This document shows positions 33,477-42,224 of a stretch of DNA of 64,000 nucleotides, in pieces. The stretch covers positions 276,744 to 340,743 of the forward strand of contig NZ_NGJU01000001.1 of assembly GCF_003987495.1 (NCBI RefSeq), in the 5' to 3' direction. The DNA is from Vagococcus salmoninarum (GTDB taxonomy: Bacteria; Bacillota; Bacilli; Lactobacillales; Vagococcaceae). Both the position numbers and the translations under genes were made by a program. Numbering within the stretch: position 1 is the first letter of the stretch; the number at the start of each line of letters is the position of its first letter. A model generated the notes under the pieces. The model ran no database searches, had not been told where the DNA came from, and saw nothing but the letters and a program-made list of their open reading frames with translations.

Positions 33477-34934
33477 ATGAAAGAAGTGGTTTTAGGAATT
33501 GATATCGGTACTACAAGCACGAAAGGGATTATTTACTCCTCAGATCTAAGGCCATTATTGACAGAAAACGTCTCATATCCTTTATATCAAGATGAAGACG
33601 GGATGGCGGAGCAAGATCCTGATGAAATTTTTGAAACGGTCCTACAGATAATTAAGAAGTTAAGTCAAGTGGCAAAAGTAGAAAACTACGAGATTAAATC
33701 GATTGGTTTTTCTAGTGCCATGCATAGTTTAATCGTTTTAGATGAGATGAAAAAACCGATTACCCGCTCAATTACTTGGTTGGACAATCGAAGCATGATG
33801 TGGAGCGATTGGTTAAAAAACAGTGGTAAAGGGCTTGAATTTTATTTAAGAACAGGCACGCCTACTCATGCTATGAGTCCTTTAAGTAAATTGTTGTGGT
33901 TAAAAGAAGTTGAACCAAGTTTGTTAAGTCAGGGTCATTATTTTCTAGGTATTAAAGAATACATTATGTTGCAATTATTTGATGAATTTGTTTGTGACTA
34001 CTCTTTGGCTGGCGGAACAGGCTTGTTTAATATTAATGAGATGGCTTGGGACGAAGAAATTTTAGCACTTCTAGGTATTTCAACTAGTCAACTGCCTCAA
34101 GTTGTGGCACCAAAAACAGCTTATCGTCAGTTAGTTCAAGGTATCAAGGAAGAGTTAGCTCTACCGACTAAGACGCCTTTTATTATTGGGGCAAGTGATG
34201 GTTGTTTAGCGAATTTAGGCAGTGGTGCTAAAGAAAATACTCAAGCAGTCGTCACTGTTGGAACAAGCTCAGCCATTCGATTAACGACTGATCGGCCGAT
34301 ACTTGATCCTTTAGGTCGAACGTTCTGTTATCCCTTAAGTGACTTCCAGTGGGTAGTTGGCGGTGCCAGTAATAACGGTGGTAACATTTTTCAATGGGCC
34401 TTAGAGTTAACAAAACAAGAGGGGGATTATCAAGGGGCTTTGAAAAAAGCTGAAGCAGCTGGCAATGGGGCTGCCGGTTTAATCTTTTTACCTTATTTAA
34501 ATGGTGAACGGGCCCCCTTATGGTCAGAAAAAGCGACAGGTAGTTTAATCGGTCTGAGAAGTATCCACCAAGAACAGGATATCTTAAGAGCAGCATTAGA
34601 AGGAATTTTCTTTAACTTAGCGGAACTTTTAGCAGTGATTAAGGAACAGCTCCATCAACCCCAAGAATTAATTTTAAATGGCGGTTTGTTTCAAGGGGAG
34701 CTGCCTAAGAAACTGGGGCGAACGATTTTAAATTTACCGACACGGATTCCAGAAAATATCGAGAGCTCATGTTTAGGGGCAGCGATTCTAGGAGCTGAAG
34801 CCGTTAATTTTGAAGTTTCATTACATCATCATAAAAGCCAACATTTAATACCAGTTAACCAGAGGCAGCAAGTTGAATATCAAGAAATTTATCAAAAGTA
34901 TCAAGGATTAAATAAGTTATTAAATAATTACTAA
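33477..34934 (+). CDS. gntK: Gluconokinase, FGGY family
   Basis: The start ATG at 33477 follows AAAGGAG (the longer open frame upstream runs through the operator and lacks a start signal). The protein is 485 aa. The FGGY ATPase fold shows GIDIGTTSTKG (phosphate 1), FSSAMHSLIVLDE, SITWLDNRSMMW, GTPTHAMSPLSKLLWLKE, DYSLAGGTGLFN, VTVGTSSAIRLTTD and LNGGLFQGELPKK. The GTP-H-x-MSPL block is typical of gluconokinase rather than xylulokinase. It phosphorylates D-gluconate to 6-phosphogluconate. Control by the upstream cre and operator is predicted. A lone EIIC gene follows after 19 bp. Confidence 0.88.
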   Translation: MKEVVLGIDIGTTSTKGIIYSSDLRPLLTENVSYPLYQDEDGMAEQDPDEIFETVLQIIKKLSQVAKVENYEIKSIGFSSAMHSLIVLDEMKKPITRSITWLDNRSMMWSDWLKNSGKGLEFYLRTGTPTHAMSPLSKLLWLKEVEPSLLSQGHYFLGIKEYIMLQLFDEFVCDYSLAGGTGLFNINEMAWDEEILALLGISTSQLPQVVAPKTAYRQLVQGIKEELALPTKTPFIIGASDGCLANLGSGAKENTQAVVTVGTSSAIRLTTDRPILDPLGRTFCYPLSDFQWVVGGASNNGGNIFQWALELTKQEGDYQGALKKAEAAGNGAAGLIFLPYLNGERAPLWSEKATGSLIGLRSIHQEQDILRAALEGIFFNLAELLAVIKEQLHQPQELILNGGLFQGELPKKLGRTILNLPTRIPENIESSCLGAAILGAEAVNFEVSLHHHKSQHLIPVNQRQQVEYQEIYQKYQGLNKLLNNY

Positions 34935-34953
34935 GACATTAGGGGGAGAAAAA

Positions 34954-36246
34954 ATGAATGAATTTATGGATAAGCTTCAAGACAAGTTAGGACCAATTGC
35001 TCACAAACTAGATGCCAATCGTTATTTAAAAGCTGTTAAAAATGGTTTCTTTGCGGCAATGCCCTTACTAATCATCGGTTCAATGTTCTTATTAGTGACA
35101 CAATTGCCTTTTGATGGCTACCTGAATTTTATGGAAAGTCTCTTAGGTGCGGAATGGAAACAATATTTTAGTAAAGTAAATGATATGACAATGAACTTGA
35201 TGACTATTTTTGTAATTTTAGGAATGTCTAAAACTTTAGCTAGTTCTTATAAAGTGGATCAAGTTTCAGCTCAAGTGATGTCGTTATTAGCATTTTTCAT
35301 TTTAACGCCAATCGTCATGACAGTTGATGAAGCTAAAGCTTTACCAATCGGTAACTTCGGGGCAGCCGGCCTTTTCGTTGGAATGATTACTGCGATTTTA
35401 GCAGTTGAATTATTTCGTTTAGTTGTCGCTCGTGGGTGGGTGATAAAAATGCCTGATTCGGTGCCTTCTAATGTCTCCCAATCATTTTCAGCTTTAATAC
35501 CAGGCTTTATTATTGCCATTGTCTTTAACTTAATCAGAATTTTATTTGCGATGACAGCTTTTGAAACGGCTCATAATTTCATTCTACAATTTTTACAAAC
35601 CCCATTATTGAAATTAGGCAGTTCTTTACCTGCCACTATCGTTGTCGTCTTGTTTGAAGCACTCCTTTGGGCATTTGGGATTCATGGTTCAAATGTAACT
35701 GGGGCAGTGACAACGCCAATCTGGACCGCACTATCAGTGGAGAATGCGGCGGCCTTTGAAGCAGGTCTTAATTTACCAAATATTGTTAACTATCAATTCT
35801 ATATGAACTTTGTTAAAATTGGTGGCTCAAGTGCGACGATTGGTTTAGCGATTGCCTGTTTATTTTTCGCTAAATCAACCCAGTTTAAAACTTTAGGTAA
35901 GTTGTCCTTTGGTCCGGCCCTGTTCAATATTAATGAACCATTGATCTTTGGAATTCCGATTGTTTTAAACCCAATTATGCTCATTCCTTTTATGATAGCA
36001 CCTTTAGTGATGGTCGTCTTAAGTTACACGGCGATGGCCACCGGAATTGTCCCAATCACTAATGGCATTCAGCTTCCTTGGACGATGCCAATTTTGCTTT
36101 CCGGCTTCATTTTAAGTGGCTGGAAAGGTGTCATCTTACAGACCATCCAAATTGGTCTGAGCTTTGTAATTTACTACCCATTCTTCAAAGTGGAAGACAC
36201 GAAAGCATATGAAATTGAAACTCACGGCTTAGGACAATTAGATTAA
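34954..36246 (+). CDS. PTS EIIC permease, cellobiose family, second copy
   Basis: This 430-aa integral membrane EIIC has about ten helices. It shows the family marks PIAHKLDANRYLKAVKNGFFAAMPLLIIGS, ALLWAFGIHGSNVTGAV and the substrate loop FNINEPLIFGIPIVLNP. There is no EIIA or EIIB nearby. It is co-transcribed with gluconokinase. A cellobiose-type EIIC in a gluconate operon is odd, because PTS import would deliver an already phosphorylated sugar that does not need GntK. It may import a glucoside of gluconate, act as a facilitator, or serve a different sugar (all inference). Confidence 0.88.
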   Translation: MNEFMDKLQDKLGPIAHKLDANRYLKAVKNGFFAAMPLLIIGSMFLLVTQLPFDGYLNFMESLLGAEWKQYFSKVNDMTMNLMTIFVILGMSKTLASSYKVDQVSAQVMSLLAFFILTPIVMTVDEAKALPIGNFGAAGLFVGMITAILAVELFRLVVARGWVIKMPDSVPSNVSQSFSALIPGFIIAIVFNLIRILFAMTAFETAHNFILQFLQTPLLKLGSSLPATIVVVLFEALLWAFGIHGSNVTGAVTTPIWTALSVENAAAFEAGLNLPNIVNYQFYMNFVKIGGSSATIGLAIACLFFAKSTQFKTLGKLSFGPALFNINEPLIFGIPIVLNPIMLIPFMIAPLVMVVLSYTAMATGIVPITNGIQLPWTMPILLSGFILSGWKGVILQTIQIGLSFVIYYPFFKVEDTKAYEIETHGLGQLD

Positions 36247-36280
36247 AAAAAATGACTGGCAACTAGGCCAGTCATTTTTT
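36247..36280 (+). terminator. Terminator of the gluconokinase-EIIC operon
   Basis: AAAAAATGACTGGC pairs with GCCAGTCATTTTTT around a 6-nt loop. It is an A/T-symmetrical and therefore possibly bidirectional terminator. Confidence 0.92.
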
Positions 36281-36303
36281 ATTTGTTTGAGAAAGTATAA
36301 TTT

Positions 36304-36533
36304 TGACAGTTAGGAATAAACTGTATTACATGTTAGAAGATAGTTTATTCCTAGCTGTCAAGCTTCTAATAACCGCCGACTAAGTTTGATATGATAACTT
36401 TTATTGTATGGCGTATTTTTTTTGAAAAAACAAATTGACGGTTATTAGAAGTGATATGTTTGTAAAATAGTTTGACAAGATAGTAGGTTGAGTACTAAAT
36501 GCTTGTTAATAAATAACAAAATATCAAACTATT
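36304..36533. repeat. Three inverted-repeat units in a 340-bp gene-free stretch
   Basis: Within 36286-36592 no gene is visible but three dyads follow one another. Unit 1 has 19-nt arms at 36304-36322 and 36342-36360 (TGACAGTTAGGAATAAACT and its complement, one mismatch). Unit 2 has arms at 36363-36375 and 36439-36451 (CTTCTAATAACCG). Unit 3 has arms at 36466-36475 and 36524-36533 (AATAGTTTGA). None has a T-run, so they are not simple terminators. Each contains a TTTGAC/TTGAC-like edge. Candidates are a structured RNA, a decayed miniature element, or operator dyads. Confidence 0.55.
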
Positions 36534-36592
36534 ATTATAGTATATTATCTTTTTTAAGGTACGTAAAATATAAAGCTTGTGACTTATTTCTC

Positions 36593-36626
36593 AAAAAAAC
36601 TGCTAACTTTTGGAAAGTTAGCAGTT
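36593..36626 (-). terminator. Terminator of the PTPS-related membrane protein gene (leftward)
   Basis: AACTGCTAACTTT pairs with AAAGTTAGCAGTT. Read leftwards it is followed by a run of seven T. It overlaps the stop codon of the gene. Confidence 0.85.
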
Positions 36627-38346
36627 AATGACGACTCGCTCTTTTATGATACAGAGTCAAGAAAACTAGGATGAGATAAACGAGACTAGAGAGGATTAAA
36701 GAACTTTTCTGCCAAAAGGTTTTTTGATAAGTAATTGAAATCGAACTCTGTTTGCTATCAACTTTAAAAGTCACCAGGCCGTTTTTTTCGTAAAGTTCAA
36801 TGGGCTGCTGTTCCTGATCAACAGCTTGATAGCCTACGTAATAAAACAATGGGGCTGAAACTTCCTTCTGTTGGTTAGTAACTAAATAAGAACTTAAATC
36901 CAAGGTAGTTAATAAGCCAGTTTTTTTAATGACCTTCTGTTCAAGATCGAAGAACTTTTGCTCATCGATAAAAATAAAGTTTTCACCATTTTCCATTAAC
37001 TCATCATAATTGACCGTAGTACTTAAATATTCTTTCCCATGACCGATTTCTGCATGTTTTTGACTCAAATAGTTTTCATCAGTCAAAGGGGTAAAATTAT
37101 TTTGCTGAGCAATTTGGGAAACGAAGCTATTGAAACTAATCGTCAAGCTAAAAACAATCAAAGTGATATAAACAAGTTGAACTTTACTTAATTGGAAAAA
37201 GTTTTTTAATAAGGCACTTAGTAAAAGAGCACCGCTTAAAGTTGCAAAGATTAACAAGCGCCAAGGAAATTGAATCCGAGCTAAGAGCGTATCTTTTAAG
37301 AAAAACCAAGGAAATAAACTAGTTGCTAAGAGAATAAAGCTTAAAGTGACATAAAACAAACCCTTTGCTTGAGGGCTAATTTTGCGCCAATAAACTAAAG
37401 ACATTAGTAAGGCTAAAATAATTAAAATCCCAACATTAGGTGATAATTTACCCCAAGAGCCCGAAACATTCGTTAAGCTTTTTATAATCAAGTCACCAAA
37501 ACCAAGGTTGATTGCTTCCGTGCCTAAGTTGGCATTAGTGAACTTAAATTCGATTTGTCGTGATTGCTCGAACATCGGGACTAAAATCCACAGAGACATT
37601 AGTAAGCTGGCGAGACTGGCTTTAAGTAAGGGCACTAACCAATTGAGAAAGGCAGGACGGAAAAGCAATTGACCAAAAAAGAATATGAACAAAATCAATG
37701 CCGTGTAGAAAGCTGTAATCAAGTGACTCATAATTAAGAAAGACATACCAAAAGCTAGGGGCAACCAGTTTTTTTCCTTAGTAGCCGTAATATTGTAGAC
37801 CCCTAAAAGAACTAAAGGTAAAAAAGTAAAAGCTAAGTGTTCCCCAAGAGCCCCCCGAACGGATTGGTCGATTAAGCGATAAGTTCCTAAAGTGTAGAAT
37901 AGGGCAAACAAGTAAGCTATTTTGCTGTTCTTTGTTATCCCTTTAATTGAATAATAAGCGAGACTGGCAGTTACTAAACTGATTAACCCTAAGTATAAAA
38001 AATAAGCTGGCACAAATGACAAACCAATTATGCGAAACAAGGCGAATGGTAATAACAGAATCGACGGATAAAAAATATCGACTCCATAGCCGAAAGTATT
38101 TGCCGCTTGAGGGAATATCCGTGGAAATAAGTCTCCTTGTTGGACGCTTAAATAATAACTTTCCAGACGCATTTTATGAAAATTGAGATCGTCTTGGCTA
38201 TTAATTTGTTGGCTCGTAAAGAAAGGAAAGATGGAAATAATTGCAATTAATAATAAAGCACTAATTAATAAAAAGTGGTTAAAGTAAGGGTGGCTTTGTA
38301 TTTTTAAAAATCTTTTTTTTAAGATTGGTAATGATTGTCTAAGCAT
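36625..38346 (-). CDS. Multi-pass membrane protein, PTPS-related / GT-C-like
   Basis: The protein is 573 aa with about 11-12 membrane helices and a C-terminal extracellular domain of about 130 residues before the last helix. The N-terminal loop after TM1 carries QDDLNFHKMRLESYYLSVQQGDLFPRIFPQAANTFGYGVDIFYP, the hallmark of the 6-pyruvoyl-tetrahydropterin-synthase-related membrane family; its Asp-Asp resembles the catalytic acid of GT-C glycosyltransferases. A role in transferring sugars to cell-envelope polymers is plausible but not shown. It is transcribed alone on the minus strand. Confidence 0.8.
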   Translation of the reverse strand: MLRQSLPILKKRFLKIQSHPYFNHFLLISALLLIAIISIFPFFTSQQINSQDDLNFHKMRLESYYLSVQQGDLFPRIFPQAANTFGYGVDIFYPSILLLPFALFRIIGLSFVPAYFLYLGLISLVTASLAYYSIKGITKNSKIAYLFALFYTLGTYRLIDQSVRGALGEHLAFTFLPLVLLGVYNITATKEKNWLPLAFGMSFLIMSHLITAFYTALILFIFFFGQLLFRPAFLNWLVPLLKASLASLLMSLWILVPMFEQSRQIEFKFTNANLGTEAINLGFGDLIIKSLTNVSGSWGKLSPNVGILIILALLMSLVYWRKISPQAKGLFYVTLSFILLATSLFPWFFLKDTLLARIQFPWRLLIFATLSGALLLSALLKNFFQLSKVQLVYITLIVFSLTISFNSFVSQIAQQNNFTPLTDENYLSQKHAEIGHGKEYLSTTVNYDELMENGENFIFIDEQKFFDLEQKVIKKTGLLTTLDLSSYLVTNQQKEVSAPLFYYVGYQAVDQEQQPIELYEKNGLVTFKVDSKQSSISITYQKTFWQKSSLILSSLVYLILVFLTLYHKRASRH

Positions 38347-38484
38347 TTGGCGGTACTCCTTTAGTTTCTTCCAACAGTGCGGATTTTAAAATAATAGTTG
38401 GTTCATTTAATTTATTTTACCATGTTTTTAAAAACTAGCTAGTGATATTTAAACAGCTAGTGAGGTAAACAAAAAAATAGGGGA

Positions 38485-38527
38485 AATAAAATAAAAGCTA
38501 CACTCAAGAAAGAATCTAGAGTGTAGC
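38485..38527 (-). terminator. Leftward terminator
   Basis: GCTACACTC pairs with GAGTGTAGC. On the minus strand it is followed by TTTTATTTTATTT. It ends the small membrane-protein gene. Confidence 0.75.
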
Positions 38528-38539
38528 AAGAGACCTAGT

Positions 38540-38791
38540 TTAGTGAGGGCTATTATAAAGTTTCAACCCTTGTTTCAAACACAAGAAAAATGAAGCGGCA
38601 GTTAAGAGACACATTGGGATCGATTTAATTAATGATCGGAGAATGTCATCTTTAGTGTAATAGCTATCAGTTGATGGAATCAAAGTGTATGATAAGCTGT
38701 CCCAAATTTGAGCAAAGTAGATCAGAAAAGTAATAAATGAAATTAACGAAATAAGTAACCAGAAGATGACTAAAAAATTAGTTTTTTTCAT
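38540..38791 (-). CDS. Small two-helix membrane protein, unknown
   Basis: This 83-aa protein has AAGGAG upstream of the start and two clear membrane helices (about 7-30 and 54-74) joined by an extracytoplasmic loop rich in Ser, Thr and Tyr. No family is recognised. It is encoded downstream of, and on the same strand as, the lactococcin-972-type bacteriocin locus, with about 160 bp between, so an immunity or accessory role is possible but only a guess. Confidence 0.65.
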   Translation of the reverse strand: MKKTNFLVIFWLLISLISFITFLIYFAQIWDSLSYTLIPSTDSYYTKDDILRSLIKSIPMCLLTAASFFLCLKQGLKLYNSPH

Positions 38792-38949
38792 AGTAAGGCT
38801 CCTTTCAGTAGTAAGACTAAAATAACACTAGCTTGTTACTGAATTATAGCATTATCTGTCTTTAAAGTCTTTTTTATAACTAAAATAAAACAAAGGAGCG
38901 GCTATACTTTGATTTTACGGAAGTAACTAGTCGTTAATTGTCATTAGAT

Positions 38950-39573
38950 TTATAAGTGAATCGTAAAGTCTGCTTGGGCAATTAAAAATGGATCATGGGA
39001 CACATAGATGACAGGTATCCCATCAGTAGCAACTTTTTTGAGAATATCAAATACTAAATTTCTATTTTCCTCATCTAAATTGCCTGTCGGTTCATCGGCG
39101 AAAACATAGTCGGGCTGGGCTAAAATAATTCTTGCCAAAGCGACTCGTTGTTGTTCACCACCACTTAAGGTTTGAACTTTCTTTGATAAAAAATTAGCAT
39201 TTAAACCAACTTTTTCTAAGGCACGGCGATAAAAAGTGTTTTTTTCTTTTTTAGGTATGTGGGCAAAGTAAGTACCTAAGTCAAGGTTTTGACGAACACT
39301 ATCCCCATCAACTAAGCCGTAGTTCTGGAACATGTAACCAAACCGACGGCGAATTTTCCGTAGTTCAGCCGGTGAGTCATAATGGTTGCCACTAAAACTA
39401 ATTGTTCCAGTAGAGGGTTTTTCAATAAGACTGATCAGATTTAGTAGTGTGGTTTTACCAGCCCCACTTTGACCAGTAATACAAGTTAAGCCCGTTGTTG
39501 GAATTTCTAAATCGAGTTCCTTGATAATCACATTTTTACCATAGTGTTTACTTAGTTTTTTTAGAATAATCAT
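38950..39573 (-). CDS. Bacteriocin-associated ABC transporter ATP-binding protein
   Basis: This 207-aa single nucleotide-binding domain has Walker A GQSGAGKTTLLN (about 34-45), the signature LSGGEQQRVALARI, Walker B DYVFADEPTGNLDEEN and switch His in YVSHDP. It is shorter than MacB-type ATPases but complete. Its start overlaps the stop of the large membrane protein gene by 4 bp, so the two are translationally coupled and form one transporter. In lactococcin-972 loci this pair is thought to give immunity or export. Confidence 0.9.
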   Translation of the reverse strand: MIILKKLSKHYGKNVIIKELDLEIPTTGLTCITGQSGAGKTTLLNLISLIEKPSTGTISFSGNHYDSPAELRKIRRRFGYMFQNYGLVDGDSVRQNLDLGTYFAHIPKKEKNTFYRRALEKVGLNANFLSKKVQTLSGGEQQRVALARIILAQPDYVFADEPTGNLDEENRNLVFDILKKVATDGIPVIYVSHDPFLIAQADFTIHL

Positions 39574-41714
39574 CGTGTCTCTCCTATGCTTTTTTTTATT
39601 TGGATGAAAGGGAAAATCTCAGCCAGTAACACTAGACTAGTCAGAAGGAATAAATGCTGCTGATTGAAAACTAAACTCGTCAATATTCCAACTAGTAGAT
39701 CTAAAGCAATCCAGCTGATAAAGTATTGACGTAATAATTGAAAAGGGGAGTAACCATAATAATGTTTTAATAAAATCCCTTTTTGATTTTTTTCGAAAAG
39801 TGAGAAAGTAAATAAGCTTAAACAGATGAGTAAAGTACTGAGACTAATGACGAATAAAATCAGATAGTAAGCCACTTCCTTTTGGTTCTCGTGGATCGAA
39901 CGGCTACGAAAATCATAGATCGAGGTGACTAATTGAATTTGATCTTGGACAGCACCTTCTTCGATAAGGGGAGCGACTTGTTCATAGCCACTGAGAGTTG
40001 GCTCAGCTTTGAAAAAAATGTGTTGTGTAAAGGCACTATAATAAATTTGAGAGTCAAAGTTACCAATATCAACAACTGCGATTGGATCCGTTACGAGATT
40101 TCTTTGACTTGTCAAAATGTCCTCCTTATAAGTAAAATAAGTTTGTTTCGGTTTCACCCAAATCAAGTTAACTTTCGGCGTGAGTTTTTCAATCTTTTCC
40201 TCGTAAATATTGGTTGCAAGTCTATAAGTCTTAAAGGTGAAAAAGCTTTGATAATTTTGAGTAATCTTTTCCGCATCAGCTTTTAAAGTTGTTGGAACTA
40301 GGAGGTTGATGCTATCAGCTTGATAGTGAAGGTCATTAGCAGCGACTAAGGTACCGTCACTTTTAACAATAGGTTGCCATTTTAAATAAGTTAAGTTAAT
40401 CTGAATGCTTTGACCATTGGGACTGACTAATTGCTCGGCTTGGGAGTGAGTATTTGCGGCGTACAAAGGTTGGCCACTAGCTAAGGTATCATAATTACTT
40501 GTATCAATTAAAGCAAAGGTATCGCTATTATTTAAATAAAAGGTGTGCATTCTTTTCTCATAAGGTCGCGTGACACTGGCTTCGTGACCGATATATTGCA
40601 AAGACGTTTGGTAGACATTCTGGGCGTTTAGCCATTCCTTATCAGCCTTTTGAACAGTTAGGCCTTGTTGAATTTTTTCCTGTACTTGATTGCTTAGAAC
40701 TGGTAAAACTGCCAAAAAGACTAAAATAAATAGTTTCGTTATTACCATTAACGGCAATAAAGGTTTGCTCTCTTTGATATACAGATAAAGATTTTTTGAC
40801 AAGACAATCACTGTTAACCAAAGTAAACTGATCAACGAGATAAAAATCAAGAGTAATAAAAGACCGAAAGAGCTAAAGGCGAGGGCAGTTGGGAAAGATA
40901 AGAAACTTTTAACAATCAAGCCTTGGAAGTAAAGTGTCAGCAAGAGTCCTAAAGCACTGCCCCACAAACAAGGTAACTTAAAGAGTTCAGTCATCATTTT
41001 AAGTTGTTGCAGAGGGGAATAACCTAGCAATCTAGCTAAGGCGAGTTTTTTTGATTGTGAGATAAAGACAAACAATAAGATAAAAACAGTCATTAAAACT
41101 AAGAGACTAGTCGTTGCTAAAAGTAATGGTTCTTGGAATAGTGCCTTAAGAAATTGGAGTTCCCCTTGGTAATTATCTTCTTCAACAATATCTAGTCCTA
41201 ATTTTTCTTGGATGTTTTTTTTGAAGTCAGGATAATTTTCTAAGGTGTCATTTTCTATAAAGTAAAGCCCATCAAGACCGACATGGTTTAAGCCTGTTAA
41301 AGAGTATAAACGCAGATTTTGGCGATTATCGAGCCAGTCCAATTGACCAATTTGATTAGTGGAAGAACTTGGCTGATTTGACAGGAAAATTTCTGTTGGC
41401 TCTTGAGTAGGTAGCTGACTACCTTGAGTAAATTTTTCCGGCATAGTCGTATACAGTGACAGTTCTGTTTGAGAATGCCAAACTATTTTAGTTAAGTTAA
41501 TATGGGTTGCTTGAGCAACTTCCTTAAAAATCGCCGTCTTTTTAAGGGGCGGTAAATCAGCAAGTTCTTCATTGATATTAGGTGAAAAAATCGTGATAGC
41601 AGCTGTTTTATCGTATAAGAGCTTATTTTGCAGATAAATATTACTAATGTTTGCCCCTAAAACAAAGATTAAAATGATTTCACAACTGACTAGCAGCTGG
41701 ATGATTCTTTTCAA
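39570..41714 (-). CDS. Bacteriocin-associated integral membrane protein (lactococcin-972 locus, 7-TM type)
   Basis: This 714-aa protein has an N-terminal helix (about 5-25), a large extracellular domain, a first membrane block (about 195-340 with four helices), a second extracellular domain (about 350-600), and a C-terminal block of three helices (about 615-705). This matches the putative immunity/transport protein family (DUF1430) that always accompanies lactococcin 972-like bacteriocins. It resembles FtsX/MacB-type permeases with duplicated halves (SQSKKLALARLLGYSP and EKNQKGILLKHYYGYSP are matching elements). It partners the ATPase encoded downstream. Confidence 0.87.
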   Translation of the reverse strand: MKRIIQLLVSCEIILIFVLGANISNIYLQNKLLYDKTAAITIFSPNINEELADLPPLKKTAIFKEVAQATHINLTKIVWHSQTELSLYTTMPEKFTQGSQLPTQEPTEIFLSNQPSSSTNQIGQLDWLDNRQNLRLYSLTGLNHVGLDGLYFIENDTLENYPDFKKNIQEKLGLDIVEEDNYQGELQFLKALFQEPLLLATTSLLVLMTVFILLFVFISQSKKLALARLLGYSPLQQLKMMTELFKLPCLWGSALGLLLTLYFQGLIVKSFLSFPTALAFSSFGLLLLLIFISLISLLWLTVIVLSKNLYLYIKESKPLLPLMVITKLFILVFLAVLPVLSNQVQEKIQQGLTVQKADKEWLNAQNVYQTSLQYIGHEASVTRPYEKRMHTFYLNNSDTFALIDTSNYDTLASGQPLYAANTHSQAEQLVSPNGQSIQINLTYLKWQPIVKSDGTLVAANDLHYQADSINLLVPTTLKADAEKITQNYQSFFTFKTYRLATNIYEEKIEKLTPKVNLIWVKPKQTYFTYKEDILTSQRNLVTDPIAVVDIGNFDSQIYYSAFTQHIFFKAEPTLSGYEQVAPLIEEGAVQDQIQLVTSIYDFRSRSIHENQKEVAYYLILFVISLSTLLICLSLFTFSLFEKNQKGILLKHYYGYSPFQLLRQYFISWIALDLLVGILTSLVFNQQHLFLLTSLVLLAEIFPFIQIKKSIGETR

Positions 41715-41738
41715 AGTTAGTGCCTCCTATTCTATGAT

Positions 41739-41763
41739 AAAAAAAGCTGTGGCATTAGCCACA
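41739..41763 (-). terminator. Hairpin terminator between bacteriocin precursor and transporter genes
   Basis: TGTGGC-ATTA-GCCACA has a run of seven A (T on the transcribed minus strand) beside it. Placed between precursor and transporter, it would let the precursor be made in excess, with read-through for the ABC genes. Confidence 0.75.
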
Positions 41764-41775
41764 CCCTTTAATAAG

Positions 41776-42126
41776 TTATTTGTAATCGTAGTAAACTTTA
41801 TTACCGCCTAACAGAGTATAACCGACTTTAGATTTGCTCCAAGTTTCAGCTGGTTTCCAACCACCATCTGAAAAGGTGGCATTGCCATTTCGACATGACC
41901 CGCGACCTTCTTTCGTATAGTGTTTGTATTCAGAGATGAGATTACTGCCACTTTTCCCCCGTGTCCACCAACCACCAGCCATCGGTCCATCTTCGTAACG
42001 GGTAGTTTCTGAGACGACTTCTGAGCCAGAATGTCTGTCATTCAGACTAGCTGTTGCTAAAGCGGTGCTAGCAGTAGTTAAAAGTAACGTTGCAATAATC
42101 ATGCTAGTCTTTACAAATTTATTCAT
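41776..42126 (-). CDS. Lactococcin 972 family bacteriocin precursor
   Basis: The precursor is 116 aa. A Sec signal peptide (about 1-26, ending STALATA) is followed by a mature part of about 90 residues rich in Gly, Ser, Trp and Tyr. Family marks are GGWWTRGKSGSNLISEYKH, the SSYYH-like HYTKEGRGSCRNGNA stretch and the C-terminal KVYYDYK. Lactococcin 972 itself binds lipid II and blocks septum formation in sensitive cells; the same target is assumed, not shown. The gene lies first in an operon with the 7-TM protein and ATPase; the ribosome-binding site is AAAGGAG. Confidence 0.9.
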   Translation of the reverse strand: MNKFVKTSMIIATLLLTTASTALATASLNDRHSGSEVVSETTRYEDGPMAGGWWTRGKSGSNLISEYKHYTKEGRGSCRNGNATFSDGGWKPAETWSKSKVGYTLLGGNKVYYDYK

Positions 42127-42224
42127 AAATGTCTGCTCCTTTCTTTTTAAGCTAACTTAAGCATAAAAGAAAAAGGCCAGGTAGACTATCAACTGTCAGT
42201 AGAATTAAGCGTAAATGAGGGTGT

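Noticed and set aside
36304-36533. CRISPR array
   Set aside because: The repeats are inverted pairs of different sequences, not direct repeats with spacers.
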